Shown here: positions 23,504-35,699 of the stretch, piece by piece | How the letters are laid out: each line of letters starts with the position of its first letter | Numbering within the stretch: the stretch's first letter is position 1 | Assembly: GCA_963556195.1 (NCBI GenBank) | Contig: OY744528.1 | Location: 62,929,646-62,993,645, forward strand | Source: Sepiola atlantica | Lineage: Eukaryota; Mollusca; Cephalopoda; Sepiida; Sepiolidae | Direction of reading: 5' to 3' | Length of the DNA stretch: 64,000 bases | Made by a program: the position numbers and the translations under genes | Notes under the pieces: generated by a model | Seen by the model: only the letters and a program-made list of their open reading frames with translations | Databases searched by the model: none | What the model was told of the DNA's origin: nothing

Positions 23504-25074
23504 TACATTCTCACTTTTCGAAAAAATAAATAAATAGCGTATGTGATGTTATTGTATAATTACTATAACTTCGACATATTTAAAAAAAAATAATGACCGA
23601 AATACCTAAATTGATCCCCTAACTATTAACGCCCATGGGAGGAATTAATTCACTACGTAATCATCTCTATCTCTCCGCCTATGTAACGCAAGCTTATTGG
23701 TGGGGTAATTGAGGAGGTGAGCTTCAACCGTCAGAGAGAACTTGGCTGGACTCTCAGGTCCACAAGTGGTCGGTTTTCCACGTTGAAATATTGATTGGAT
23801 AACCATCGCTTGCGATCTTGAGAGGATCGGGCATGTGTGAACCGCCATCGTTAGGAACGTGGTGCATTGCGAAAGAAAAAACGGCTCAACTCGATTCTTG
23901 GTTGAGTTGAGAAAATTCTTAAAAAGGGAGACGCCTATGAGGCCACAGTAAACAACTTAAAAGAAAAACATGAAACTTTACGTTAGCTGTCTTCAAAAAG
24001 GTGACGGATTGTTTGTTACCGATGCACATTTGAATAAAAATGATGGGACTTCATGGATACTATTTCACACATATATATATCACGGTCAAATTTCTTTAGA
24101 TTTGACAAGTGCTGCAATTAAACCTAACCGTTACCTGTTCAAGCACTGTATATCTAATACACAAAATACAGTCAGTCGGATTCTCGAAGTAAAACCGTTA
24201 TTGCATTGTATCTGCTAAATCAAAGCCAGTGAATTATGGAAACTTTCAGTCTTTGTTCATCACATCGATAGAAGGAATTAAATTTCCTTGATTATTCTTT
24301 CCGACCCGATAATTCGTTCATTAATAGATACTTACAGATTTTTGTCATTCATTTTCATTAGATAATGAACAGGCATGATTACTCAACGAAGTCTCTCCGT
24401 TTGTTAAAATTTGATATTGCATATGGCGTACAAAATAATTTCATTGATAAGTGCATTTGTTTATTCAAGAGAGATAGTGAGAATAATAGTGATATCCATA
24501 AGCACATAGAAAGAGACAAAGAGAAAAGGATGCATTTCGTTTTTCGTACGACGCGTTCGCTTAACTGTGTCATAACTCTGTAGTAATTATATATAAGTTA
24601 ACAATGCGTCTTTCAGCAATTGCTTAGCTTAAAGAAAATGTCAGTAATTTATAGTTGGCATTTGTAAATTAGTTAACAATTAAACATCATTCGTCTATGC
24701 GCTATTCAACATTCACTCTGCTACGATAAATTATGCATGATTCATATATAAAAACGAATTAGAAATTCAAAATTTGGCACATTGGTTCGGTGCCCAGCAA
24801 AAATGAGCCAAAGGCAATTAAAAAAAAGGAAATACATAACGAGTCCTATTTTTCTACTGATGAATATTGAGAAAAATATCTGTTATTAAATTAGTACCTA
24901 GTAATTTAGGCAGAAGTATTAGGACTTAGGACTGTGCGAGAGTTAGCTCCCCCGATTCTAAAATTAAATGCACACATCTTTAAAAGACGTCCGATGAATG
25001 AAAAGTAATTTGAACTAAGGTAATTCATGTTTTAACAAAAATCAAAATGACTTTTATAACGTGGCACTGCAACT
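23504..25074. other. AT-rich DNA with no recognised gene
   Basis: Only a small hairpin (CTCAACTC...GAGTTGAG, near 23884-23911). Open frames at 23645-23848, 23970-24218 and 24365-24583 have no recognised domains. Confidence 0.45.
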
Positions 25075-25330
25075 ACTGCTATTAATCTCTTACCTCTATT
25101 TATAGAAACTTAACCGATCATTATGGATTTTGATACACAGCTGTTAGACGTAATAGGTTGTCATGTGAGACATATTTAGTTATATTTCGTTTCATGCAAA
25201 GGGGACAAAAAGTGGAAGTTCTTTGTAAAAATTCAGATATTTGCAATTTTATGAAATTTAAAAACTTGCAAATATTTTTGTGTAGATTGGAGGATTATAG
25301 AATGATGAAAGAACTACACAAAATAAGTAC
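25075..25330 (+). repeat. Dispersed repeat A, partial copy 3
   Basis: Matches the central part of repeat A: TTAACCGATCATTA, then GGGGACAAAAAGTGGAAG, then AAAATTCAGATATTTGC. The 3' half is lost. Confidence 0.55.
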
Positions 25331-25524
25331 TTAAAGCAAAATAAATTGTTTTGAATTATTAAAATAATTTCGAACACTATTGATATGTATCGATTTTTTT
25401 TATTTTTATTATCGCTTATGTTTGAATTCATGTTTTAAAATATGACGTAAATCATAAATCTATGACGTCACGCCAAAGTTATAATTATTTTGTTATGGTA
25501 ATGTTTTAAGCTCTATACATAAGA

Positions 25525-25595
25525 AAGTCCACATAGGTCAGTTGGTAGAACCTCAGAGTTAACTTCGATTTCCGGTCATGGAATCTGCTTCATTT
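25525..25595 (+). mobile_element. tRNA-like SINE head, decayed
   Basis: AGGTCAGTTGGTAGAACCTC at about 25536-25555 resembles a tRNA D-arm/A box, and TTCGATTTCCGGTCATGGAATC follows at the spacing expected for anticodon and T arms. The B box is mutated and no acceptor stem closes, so it is not a tRNA gene. Confidence 0.4.
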
Positions 25596-26009
25596 GTTGA
25601 GAATTTTTTATTTACTATTAATGCAATATTCTCCATTTCAGAAATGAGACAAATTCTGCAGTGAACTTATTACGCTAAAAATATGAGGGACAGACGGACA
25701 GAATCTTTATTTATATATGACTAGCGGGGCTACCCGGCGTTGCTCGGGGTAATAAAGACATATAATTGAAGAAAAATCGCGTGTGTAACATCTTTATATT
25801 CAAACTTCTATTTCTTCCCCTCCTCTATAGCCGTCTCTTTATCTTTCTACCTTTCTCTTCCCTGGTCGCCCCATTTCACCGCTACTTTCTAATTTCGCCT
25901 TTTGCGAAATCTGCTTCTTCCCCACCATTTCTCCTACGTTGCCCAGGGCAATAGTATGACATATTTCTATAAAAAGTACCACATCAATCTGCGCCTTCAA
26001 TATAGGTAC

Positions 26010-26645
26010 TTATCTCTGCCCCGGTGTTCATACTATATACATATCTATCGCCACCCCGGTGCACACACAATATACATACCTATCGCCGCCCCGGGGCAGA
26101 TACTATATAAGTACCTATTGTCACCCCAGTATGCATACTACATAAGAACCTATCGCTGCCCCGGTGCATATGCTATATACGTACCTATCGCCGCCACAGT
26201 GCGAATGCTGCATACGTACCTATCGCCGCCCCGTCGCGAATGCTACATTAGTACCTATCGCCGCCCCGGTGCAAATTCTAAATACGTCCCTATCGCTGGC
26301 CTGATGCAAATGCTAAATATGTTCTTATCGCCGCCCCGGTGTGCGTGCTAAATACGTACCTATCGTCGCCCTGGTGTGTGTGCTATATACGTACTGATCG
26401 CCGTCCCGGAGCGCATGCTAAATATATAACTATCACCGCCCTGGTGCGCATCCTATATACATACTTACTGCCATCCCTGTGCACATGCTATATAGTACCT
26501 ATCGCCACCTCTATGCACTACTATACACGTACCTATTGCCACCCTGGTGCACATACTATATATATGCCTATCGCCGCCCCGGTGCGCATACTATATTTGT
26601 ATCTATCGCCGCCCCGGTGTGCATACTATATACTTGTCTACGAAA
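26010..26645. repeat. 35 bp minisatellite array
   Basis: About 18 units of a 35 bp repeat centred on CTATCGCCGCCCCGGTGC followed by a TATATACGTAC segment; starts fall at 26045, 26080, 26115 and 26150. Because 35 is not a multiple of 3, three units make a 35-residue period, and the array is open in more than one frame by repetition alone. The same unit occurs in the other Helitron-like copies (32515-32800; inverted, 45125-45290). Confidence 0.92.
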
Positions 26646-26679
26646 TAGTTTAAGTTAAAAAAAACAAAAATAATTCGCC

Positions 26680-29600
26680 CGACCCCCTAAAAAGTTTGAC
26701 CCGGCCCCTACAATTTTCCCCGACCCCTAATATCTCAAGCCGCAACCTCCAATTTTGTTTTACTCTCCCCCAACCCGGAGAAATATTTTTAGTTCAAAAC
26801 AAAAATAAGAAAAAATTTGGTTTGACCCCTAAAAAGTTCGGCCTGACCCCTAAAATTTTCCCCAACCCCTCAATCTCTCCAGCGCCCTAATTTTTCACTC
26901 TCCCCCAACCCTGAGAAATATTTTAACTTCAAAACAAAAAAAAAACAAAAAAATTTAGCCTGACCCCTAAAAAGTTCGGCCTGACCTCTAAAATTTTCCC
27001 CGACCCCTCAATCTCTCCAGCTCCCTAATTTTTCACTCAACCCAAACCCTGAGAAATATTTTGACTTCAAAACAAAAAAAAACACAAAAATTTGGCCTGA
27101 CCCCTAAAAAGTTAGGCCTGACCCTTTAAATTTTCCCCGACCCCTCATTCTCTCAAGCCCCACATCCCTACTAATTTTTAACTCTCCCCCAACCCTGAGA
27201 AATATTTTGACTTCAAAACAAACAAAAAACAAAAAAAATTGGCCTGACCCTAAAAAGTTCGGCCTGACCCTTAAAATTTTCCCGACCCCTCAATCTCTGC
27301 AGCTTCCTTAATTTTTCACTCTCCCCCAACCCTGAGAAATATTTTGACTTCAAAACAAAAAAAAAACAAAAAAATTTGGCCTGACCTTTAAAAAGTTCGG
27401 CCTGACCCCTAAAATTTTCCCCGACCCCTCAATCTATCCTGCCCTCTAATTTATCACTCTCCCTCAACCCTGAGAAATATTTTTAGTTCAAAACAAAAAA
27501 AAAGAAAAAAAGTTGGCCTGACCCCTAAAAAGTTTGGCCTGACCCCTAAAATTTTCCCCGACCCCTCAATCTCTCCAGCCTCCCATCCCAACTAATTTTT
27601 CACTCTCCCCCAACCCAGAGAAATATTTTGACTTCAAAACAAAAAAAAAACAAAAAAATTTGGCGTGACCCCTAAAAAGTTCGTCCTGAACCCTAAAATT
27701 TTCCCCGACACCTCAATCTCTACAGACCCTCCCAACTAAATTTTCACTCTCCCACAACCCTGAGAAATACTTTGACTTCAAAACAAAAAAAAACAAAAAA
27801 ATTTGGCCTGACCACTTAAAAGTTCGGCATGACCCCTAAAATTTTCCCCGACCCCTCATTCTCTCCATCCCCCCATCCCAACTAATTTTTAACTCTGCCC
27901 CAACCATGAGAAACATTTTGTTTAAAAAAAAAAATTTGGCTTGACTGCTAAAATTTTCCCCGACCCTTTAATCTCTCCAGCCCCCTAATTTTATCACTCT
28001 CCCCCAACCTTGAGAAATATTTTAAGTTCAAAACAAAAAAAAACAAAAAAATTTGACTTGACCCCTAAAATTTTCCCCGACCCCTCAATCTCTCAAGCCC
28101 CCCATCCCAACTAATTTTTCACTCTCCCCCAACTCTGAGAAATATTTTCAAAACAAAAAAAAAGAAAAAATTTGGCCTGACCCCTAAAAATGTTCGGCCT
28201 CAACCCTAAAATTTTCCCCGATCCCTCATTCTCTCCAGCCCCCATCCCAACTAATTTTTAACTTTTCCCCAATCCTGAGAAATATATTTTGGTTCAAAAC
28301 AAAAAAAAAAAAAATTTGGCCTGACCCGTAAAAAGTTTAGCACGACCCCTAAAATTTTCCCCGACCCCTCAATTTCTCCAGCCCCCTAATTTTTCACTCT
28401 CCCCCACCCCTGAGAAATATTTTGAGTTCAAAACAAAAAAAAGAAAAAAATTTGGCCTGACCCCTAAAAAGTTCGTCCTGACTCCTAAAATTTTCCCCGA
28501 CCCCTCAATCTCTCCAGCCCCCTAATTTTTCACTCTCCCCCAACCCTGAGAAATATTTTGACTTCAAAACAAAAAAAAGAACAAAATTTTGCCTGACCCC
28601 CAAAAAGTTCGGCCTGACCCCTAAAATTTTCCCTGACCCCTCAATCTCTCCAGCCCCCTTATTTTTCATTCGTCCCTAACCCTGAGAAATATTAAGTTCA
28701 AAACAAAAAAAAAAGAAAAAAATTTGGCTTGACCCCTAAAACGTTCGACCTGACCCCTAAAATTTTCCCCGGCCCCTCAATCTTTCCAGCTCCCCTCCCA
28801 ACTAAGTTTTCACTCTCCCACAACCCTGAGTAATATTTTGACTTCAAAACAAAAATCAACAAAAAAATTTGGCCTGGACCCTAAAAAGTTCGGCATGACC
28901 ATTAAAATTTTCCCCGACATCTCATTCTCTCCAGCCCCCCATCCCAACTAATTATTAACTCTTCCCCAACCATGAGAAACATATTGTGTTAAAAAAAAAA
29001 AATTTAGCCTGACCCTTAAAATTTTCCCCGACCCCTCATCTCTCCAGCCTTTAATTTTTCACTCTCCCCCAACCCTGAGAAATATTTTGACTTCAAAACA
29101 AAAAAAACAAAAAAATTTGGCTAAACCCGTAAAAAGTTCGGCCTGACCCCTAAAATTTTCCCTGACCCCTCAATCTCTCCAGCCCCCTTATTTTTAACTC
29201 AACCCCAACCCTGAGAAATATTTTGACTTCAAAACAAAAAAACAAACAAAATAATTTGGCCTGACCCCTAAAAAGTTCGGCCTGAACCCTAAAAGTTTCC
29301 CCGACCCCTCATTCTCTCCAGCCCCCATCCCAACTAATTTTGAACTTTTCCCCAACCCTGAGAAATATTTTGGTTCAAAACAACAAAAAAAGAAAAAAAT
29401 TTGGCCTAACCCGTAAAAAGTTGGGCCCGATCCCTAAAATTTTCCCCGACCCCTCAATTAATCCAGCCACCTAATTTTTCTACTCTCCCCAACCCTGAGA
29501 AATATTTTGAGTTCAAAACAAAAAAAAAACAAAAAATTTGGCCTGACCCCTAAAAAGATCGGCCTGACCCCTAAAATTTTCCCCGACTTCTCAATCTCTC

Positions 29601-31480
29601 CAGCTCCCTAATTTTTCACTCTCCCCGCAACCCTGAGAAATATTTTGACTTCAAAATAAACAAAAAAGAAAAAAATTTAGCCTGACCCCTAAAAAGTTCA
29701 GCCTGACAACCTATATTTTTTCCCGACCCATCATTCTCTCCAGCCCACCATCCCAACTAATTTTTAACTCTTCCCGAACACTGAGAAATATATTGAGTTC
29801 AAAACAACAAAAAAAAGAAAACATTCGGCCTGACCCCTAAAAAGTTCAGCCTGATCCTCTAAAATTTTCCCCGACTCCTCAATCTCTCCAGCCCCTAATT
29901 TTTCACTCTCCCCCAACCATGAGAAATATTTTGAGTTTAAAACAAAAAAAGAAAAAAATTTGGCCTGACCCCTAAAAAGTTCGGCCTGACCCCTAAAATT
30001 TTCCCCGACCCCTAAATCTCTCCAGCCCTCTAATTTTTAACTCTCCCCCAACCCTGAGAAATATTTTGACTTCCAAACAAAAAAAAAACAAAAAAATTTG
30101 GCCTTACCCCTAAAAAGTTCGGCCTGACCCCCAAAATTTTCTCCGACCCCTCATTCTCTCCAGCCACCCATTCCAACAAATGTTTAACTCTCCCCCAACC
30201 CTGAGAAATATTTTGACTTCAAAACAACAAAAAAAAGAAAAAATTTGGCCTTACCCCTAAAAAGTTCGGCCTGACCCCCCAAATTTTCCCCGACCCCTCA
30301 ATCTCTCCAGCCACCCATCCCAACTAATTTTTCACTCTCCCCCACCCCTGAGAAATATTTTAAGTAAAAAAAAACCGAAAAACCAAATTTGGCCTGACCC
30401 CTAAAAAATTTGGCCTGACCCCTAAAATTTTCCCCGACCCCCTAATCTCTCCAGCCCGCCCCCGAACTTTTTTTCACTCTCCAACAACCCTGAGAAATAT
30501 TTTAAGTTCAAAAAAAAAAAAAAAAAATTGGCCTGACCCCTAAAAAGTTCGGCCTGACTCCTAAAATTTTCCCCGACCCCCTAATCCCCTGAGAACCCCC
30601 CGAACATTTTTTCACTGTCCCACAACCCTGAAAAATATTTTAGGTACAAAAAAAGAAAAAAAAAAATTTGGCCCGACCCGTAAAAAATTTGGCCTAACCC
30701 CTAAAATTTTCCCCGACTCTAATCTCTCCAGCCCCCCCCTCCCCCGAACTTTTTTCAGTGTCCCACAACCCTGAGATATATTTTAAGTTCAAAAAAATAA
30801 AAAAATAAAAAATTTCGCCTGACCCCTACAATTTTCCCCGACTCCCTGATCCCTTCAGCCCCCCCAACTTTTTTTTCAGTGTCCCACAACCCTGAGAAAT
30901 ATTTTAAGTTAAAAAAAAATAAAAAATAAAAAATTTGGCCTGACCCCTAAAAAACTTGGCCAGACCCCTAAAATTTTCCCCAACCCTTAATTTCTCCAGC
31001 CTCCTTTTTTTACTGTCCAACAACCCTGAGAAATATTTTAACTTCAAAAATGAAAAAAAAAAAAAATTGGCCCGACTCCTAAAAAATTTTGCCTGACCCC
31101 TAAAATGTTCTCCGACCCCATAATCTCTCAAGCCCCCCAAACTTTTTTTTCAGTGTCCCACAACCCTTAGAAATATTTTAAGTTCAAAAAAAAAAAATAA
31201 TTTTGCCTGACCCCTAAAAAATTTTGCCTGACCCCTAAAATTTTCCCCGACTCCCTAATCTCTCCAGCCTCCACCCCCAACTTTTTTTTCACTGTCCCAC
31301 AAACCTGAGAAATATTTTAAGTTCAAAAAAAAAAAAAAAAATTGGCTTGACCCCTAAAAAATTTGGCCTACCCCCTAAAAATTTTCCCCGACACCCTAAT
31401 CTCTCCAGCCCCCTCTCCCAACTTTTTTCACTGTCCCACAACCCTGAGAAATATTTTAAGTTAAAAAAAAAAAGTTTGCC
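26680..31480. repeat. ~140 bp satellite array, ~34 units
   Basis: Units contain GGCCTGACCCCTAAAA, TTTTCCCCGACCCCT, CAATCTCTCCAG, CCCCCAACCCTGAGAAATAT and an A-rich tract. Successive CTGAGAAATAT sites at 26911, 27049, 27195, 27332 and 27470 give periods of 137-146 bp. GGCCTGACCCCTAAAA occurs twice in most units. The plus strand is strongly C/A biased. Divergence rises toward the right end (beyond about 30350). Frames within it are artefacts. Confidence 0.95.
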
Positions 31481-31932
31481 CGAAACACCAATATTTCTTG
31501 GGACCGTTATACTTAAGAAGCACCAATATTTCTAGGGACCGTTATACTTAAGAAGCACCAACATTCGTTTGAAAATCAAGGAGGCCTCCTTAGCACTACT
31601 GAAATCACTGGCCAGGTGCGAATGTGATTTAGCAACCCTTATTTCACTACACACTCTTAACGTAGCCTTCCTATGATGTTATTGATTTATCCGGACAGAA
31701 GTTATGGGATGACCTGATACAACCGGACACAATTTAGGGCAAGACCGGGTACATCCGGCAAGGGATTATGGGACAGGTGCGGATGTGATTGAGCAACCCT
31801 TGTTTCACTACACACTCTTAACGTAGCCTTCCTATGATGTTATTGATTTATCCGGACAGAAGTTATGGGATGACCTGATAGAATAGGACACAATTTATGG
31901 CAAGACCGGGTACATCAGGCAAGGGATTATGG
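31481..31932. repeat. Short direct repeats and a 161 bp tandem duplication
   Basis: ACCAATATTTCT-GGGACCGTTATACTTAAGAAGC repeats at about 31487 and 31522. Then a 161 bp unit starting CAGGTGCGAATGTGATT at 31611 repeats at 31772 with few differences, each ending near GGCAAGGGATTATGGGA. The segment is part of the Helitron-like unit; AATCAAGGAGGC at 31576 recurs in the second copy at about 32920. Confidence 0.85.
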
Positions 31933-32241
31933 GATGTTTACAGTGACCTTGCATTTTTATCGGATTAGTACATAAATACATTAGATTATTTCGAATTTAC
32001 TACATATTAACGTTGAAAAAGTCGTGTAAAATACGAAAAAACTGCTACCTTTTGTCGGAAAGTGGTCCGTTTGACCGTCAGCGAGTGAATCGTTTTTCGC
32101 GATTTTTAGATATTTTACATCCGGGATGTGTGCGGGCCTGTAGATGCCAACTTTTTGACATGTCGTCGCATAGTTTTTGAGGAGATACTGGACATACAAA
32201 CAAACACACAAACAGACAACTGCCATTTATATAATAGAAGA

Positions 32242-33018
32242 CTAGCGGGGCTACCCGGCGTTGCTCGGTGTCATAAAACATATAATTGAAGAGAAATCGC
32301 GTGTGTAACATCTTTATATTCAAACTTCTTTATCTTTATCTTCTACCTTTCTTTTCCCTGGTCGCCCCATTTCACCGCTACTTTCTAATTTTGCTATTTG
32401 TGAAAGCTGCTTCTATCCCACCATTTCTCCTACGTTGCCCAGGGCAATAGTATGACATATTTCTATAAAAAGTACCACCTCTATCTGCGCTTTCTATATA
32501 GGTACTTATCTCCGCTCCGGTATTAATACTATATACGTATGTATCGCCACCGTTGTGCGCAGACTATATACGTAGCTATCGTCGCCACAGTGCACATACT
32601 ATATAAGTACCTATTGCCGCCCCGGTATGCATGCTATATACGTACCTATTGCCGCCCCGGTATGCATGTTATATACGTACCTACTGCTGCCCCGGTGTGA
32701 ATGCTATATATGTACCTATCGCTGCCCGGGTGCAATGCTACATTTGTACCTATCGCAGCCCCGGTGCAAATGCGAAATACGTACCTATCACCGGCCCACT
32801 GCAAAATAGTCCAAAGGGGAACGAAGATGGCGTTAAAATATTTTAAAAACCTATCACTACAGTAGCTCTATCTAGGATATTGAGCAGTTTTCTCCCAGAC
32901 AACGCCGAGTATTTAAAAAATCAAGGAGGCTTCTGGAGCACTAATGAAATCACTCTAACCGATCCCCCCCCGCTTTTCATCTGCAAAATAGTCCAAAGAA
33001 AAACGTAGATGCTGTTAT
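32242..33018 (-). mobile_element. Helitron-like element, second copy
   Basis: Begins with the same CTAG terminus and hairpin (32242-32272), followed by about 230 bp nearly identical to 25721-25990, then a 35 bp minisatellite (about 32515-32800). AATCAAGGAGGCTTCTGGAG at about 32919 matches 31576 in the first copy. It lacks the large satellite. GCAAAATAGTCCAAAG occurs at about 32802 and 32984, marking a 182 bp internal duplication. The right boundary is unclear because it meets U2-derived sequence. Confidence 0.5.
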
Positions 33019-33232
33019 TCAGCATTCCCCGGTAGGGGCGCCTCAGGCAGTAAGCAATAAACTTACTCCTCCCCAAAGAGGGGAGGCAAAGCCTGGGAGT
33101 GTGGACCTCCTGCACATGACAAACCCATAGACCGGCGGAATGAAGCCCCGAAGGCCAAGACGATACCAGTTTATGAGGTGCAGTATCCATCGGAACAGAT
33201 ACTACACCTTGATCTTAGCCAAAAGAAGTGAA
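33019..33232 (-). ncRNA. U2 snRNA-derived sequence, likely pseudogene or SINE
   Basis: The minus strand starts near 33232 with TTCTTTTGGCTAAGATCAAG then GTGTAGTATCTGTTC, the U2 5' domain including the branch-site recognition sequence. Downstream the match loosens, but a stem-loop with GATAC and GGTATC arms stands where U2 stem-loop II lies, GTCCACACTCC resembles the U2 stem-loop III region, and the end is CCTACCGGGGAATGC. Length (~214 nt) is close to U2 (~190 nt). Loss of the AU-rich Sm-like site argues against a working gene. A relative of the 3' half lies at 55351-55500, so the sequence is mobile or duplicated. Confidence 0.55.
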
Positions 33233-33508
33233 TTAATGTAATTTTCAGTTAAAAAAAATGACGTATAAAAGCTATGTTGAATTAGAGAAAAACGGCCTGG
33301 GGGAGTCTAAAATTATTTGTTGATATTCAAAACTCATGTAATAATTTGTTAAATAGTATTATACAATGTTTATTGAAAGTAAATCATAGTTATTATTACT
33401 TGTTAATTTATTAATGTAATTTGAACAGTGTATAGTGAATAGACCGCTGTACTGTCGTAGATTCGTTATAAATACTGATAGAAATATTTCTAAAAAATTC
33501 AATTTCGG

Positions 33509-33529
33509 ATGCTTTCTGGCCTTTTGGCT
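33509..33529 (+). ncRNA. U2 snRNA 5' fragment left of LINE copy 1
   Basis: ATGCTTTCTGGCCTTTTGGCT matches the first ~21 nt of U2 with small changes, then breaks directly into LINE sequence. TTTCTGGCCTTTTGGCT (33513-33529) is repeated exactly at 36483-36499 on the far side of the LINE, giving a 17 bp target-site duplication. Confidence 0.85.
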
Positions 33530-35687
33530 TCTAGAGGCGGCTCGAGCGGCTAGCTGTGATGGCATGGTTACAGAGGGTGAGATCATTACTGCGTTGAAGC
33601 AGGTCGGCTTAAACAAATCTCCAGGACTCGATGGTCTGCCGTACGAAGTTTACTTGAGGCTGTCGCCCATGTTTGTTCCTCTTCTGAAGGATGTATTTAA
33701 CCACTGGTTTGTTCAGGGTTTGGTCCCTGGACAGGTTACCAAAGGAGTGGTCACATTGTTGAAGAAGAGGAGCCAACCTGGTTGGGGGAATCTAGATGAT
33801 TACAGGCCCATACCTCTGCTAAACACAGAGTTAAAGATTTTGGCCCGTGTTCTTGCGAATCGTTTGCAGGTTGTCATCGCTGATTTGATCGAGCCTGAGC
33901 AGAATTATGCTGTGAAGGGGAGGTCAATTCAAGACAACTTGCATCTGGTCCGTACGATACTAGAGAGTATAGAAGACGACACTGAAGCCGCGCTGATCAA
34001 TTTATATCAGTCCAAAGCTTTTGATAGGGTCGACCATGGTTTTTTGGAATCTGTTTTAGAGGCTGCCGGTTTTAATCCGGACTTCCGCAAGTGGGTCTCG
34101 ATTCTGTATCGTCTGCCGACGGTAGCGGTGCAAGTAAACGGTAGGCTTTTGCAGTCGTTCGTGGTTTCTCGTTCAGTGCGTCAGGGTTGTCCGCTGTCGC
34201 CCCTGCTTTATGTCCTGGCGTTGGAGCCCTTCCTTCGCAAATTAAGGGACGGGGCGGCTACACCAGTCCTGCGCGGAATCGCTATACCTCCTCACTATGT
34301 GCGAGTCAGGGTTTCCGCATATGCCGATGATATCACCGTTTTTGTGTCCAGCCGTGAAGACATAGAAGCGGTGATTAAGGCGCTCGCTCGTTACGAAGAG
34401 GTTACAGGGGCCATTGTCAACCGCAGCAAGTCCAACGGCCTGCGGTTGGCTGCCTGGAGCGGAGAGACCGCACTTCCAGGTGACTTCAACTGGACCGATG
34501 GCCCGGTTCGGATCCTTGGCGTTTGGTTCGGACCGGGTCTCCAGCTGGAGAAAAATTGGTCGGAAGTACAGGCAAAAGGCGAATCGTCTGTGAGGGCTTG
34601 GATTCGAAGGAAACTTTCCTTGAAGGGGAGAGCTGAGGCGTGCGCCACTTACGTCTTTCCTCTCATACTTTACCGACTGTCTGTACTCCCTCTGCCCGCG
34701 GACCGCTTTCTTGCTTTCACGCGCTTGCTCTTTTCACTTCTGTGGAAGGGGCGGAAAGCATACGTTCGCAGACAGGTCTGTACGTAACGTCCGTGCAGAT
34801 GGAGGCTTGGGGATGCCTGACTTGGCAAGTCATCGACATGCCGAGAGACTGGCTTTCCTGAGTCGTACTCTGACGGAGGACGCTCCGTGGGTCCCTGCAG
34901 TTGAGGACGCCTTTCCCAACCTCATATCCGACCACTCGGTCGAAGGTCGACGTAGATCGAGAGGGGAGTCCATGTTTGTCGCCGAATGCCGAGCCGCGCT
35001 TAAGGCGTTGCCGGGGTCCAGTGACCTTGCCCGGTCTAGGAAGAGACTATATCGGGACTTAGTGGAGGGGTCCGCTTCGGATCCGCTTGGGAGGCGGCTT
35101 GGATTGTCGAGTGAGGAGGCTCGCTCCTAGTGGAGTTGGGCGCCAGGCCAGAGTTATCTCAACAATTCTGAGTATTCTCTGACCTGGCGACTTGTTCGGA
35201 ACGCACTGCCCCTCTATGGCAGATTACGCAGGGATGGCATAAGGGACGTTCCCTTATGCCCGCGCTGTGAGGACAATGAGGAAGAAACGGCGAGCACGCC
35301 TTCTTCACTTGCAGCAAAGTTCGTCGTCTCTGGGAGTATGTCAGAGAGGTAACGGCTCGCATCGACGCCGAGCAGCCGATGGTACTTGATGTAGCATACG
35401 TTATCAACAACGTTGCACCGCCATGGTCTAGGGAGAAAAGAATGGTTTTTCTGGCGATCCTAGCCACAGCGAGATTAGTGACGTGGGTTACACGTCTATA
35501 TGAGGTTTATGAGGTTGGGTCTGTTTCGGATCGTGATCTGGTTGTTTACTTTAAGCATCAGCTTAAAGTGAAAATCAGATGCGATTGGAAACGACTACAT
35601 CGCATTGAGTTCAATAGAAGATGGGTGCACAACACTAGTTTGTGGATCCGACGAGGGTCCAGGTTTGAATACGTTTTCCCGCCTTAG
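33530..35687 (+). pseudogene. LINE copy 1 ORF2 remnant (reverse transcriptase)
   Basis: The frame holds RT motifs KSPGLDGLPYEVY (about 33617), SVRQGCPLSPLLY (about 34174) and an intact YADD at 34320-34331. Breaks: CAA of copy 2 is TAA here (34785-34787), followed by an indel that changes frame; CAG is TAG at 35128-35130; and one base is lost near 35290, before the CCHC knuckle. The endonuclease and first RT blocks are absent by truncation. The open frame extends 5' through the U2 fragment to 33435 by chance. Not able to make a working protein. Confidence 0.9.
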
Positions 35688-35699
35688 CATGGCGCAGAC

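Larger units (their letters stand above)
25721..32241 (-). mobile_element. Helitron-like element swollen by tandem arrays
   Basis: In minus orientation the unit ends in ...CCCCGCTAG at 25721-25729, preceded by an imperfect hairpin (TACCCGGC...GCTCGGGGTA on the plus strand, 25731-25751). This is the Helitron 3' signature: a GC hairpin about 10 nt before CTRR. Its other end, at about 32241, reads TCTTCTATTATATAAATGG on the minus strand and abuts the CTAG end of a second copy. About 6.5 kb, with no Rep/helicase, so non-autonomous. Most of its length is a 35 bp minisatellite and a ~140 bp satellite. The class is inferred from termini only. Confidence 0.55.

Noticed and set aside
25902..26653. Two long open frames (149 and 104 codons) with YIP/RPGA-like repeats
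   Set aside because: They lie in a 35 bp minisatellite; three units make a coding-length period, and the openness follows from repetition. Several frames are open at once.
26680..31480. Regularly spaced repeats resembling a CRISPR array
   Set aside because: Units are contiguous and similar over their whole length with no unique spacers, and the genome is eukaryotic. It is a satellite.
33509..33529. Functional U2 snRNA gene
   Set aside because: Only the first ~21 nt are present before LINE sequence, and none of the other U2 fragments has the Sm site with stem-loops III and IV intact.
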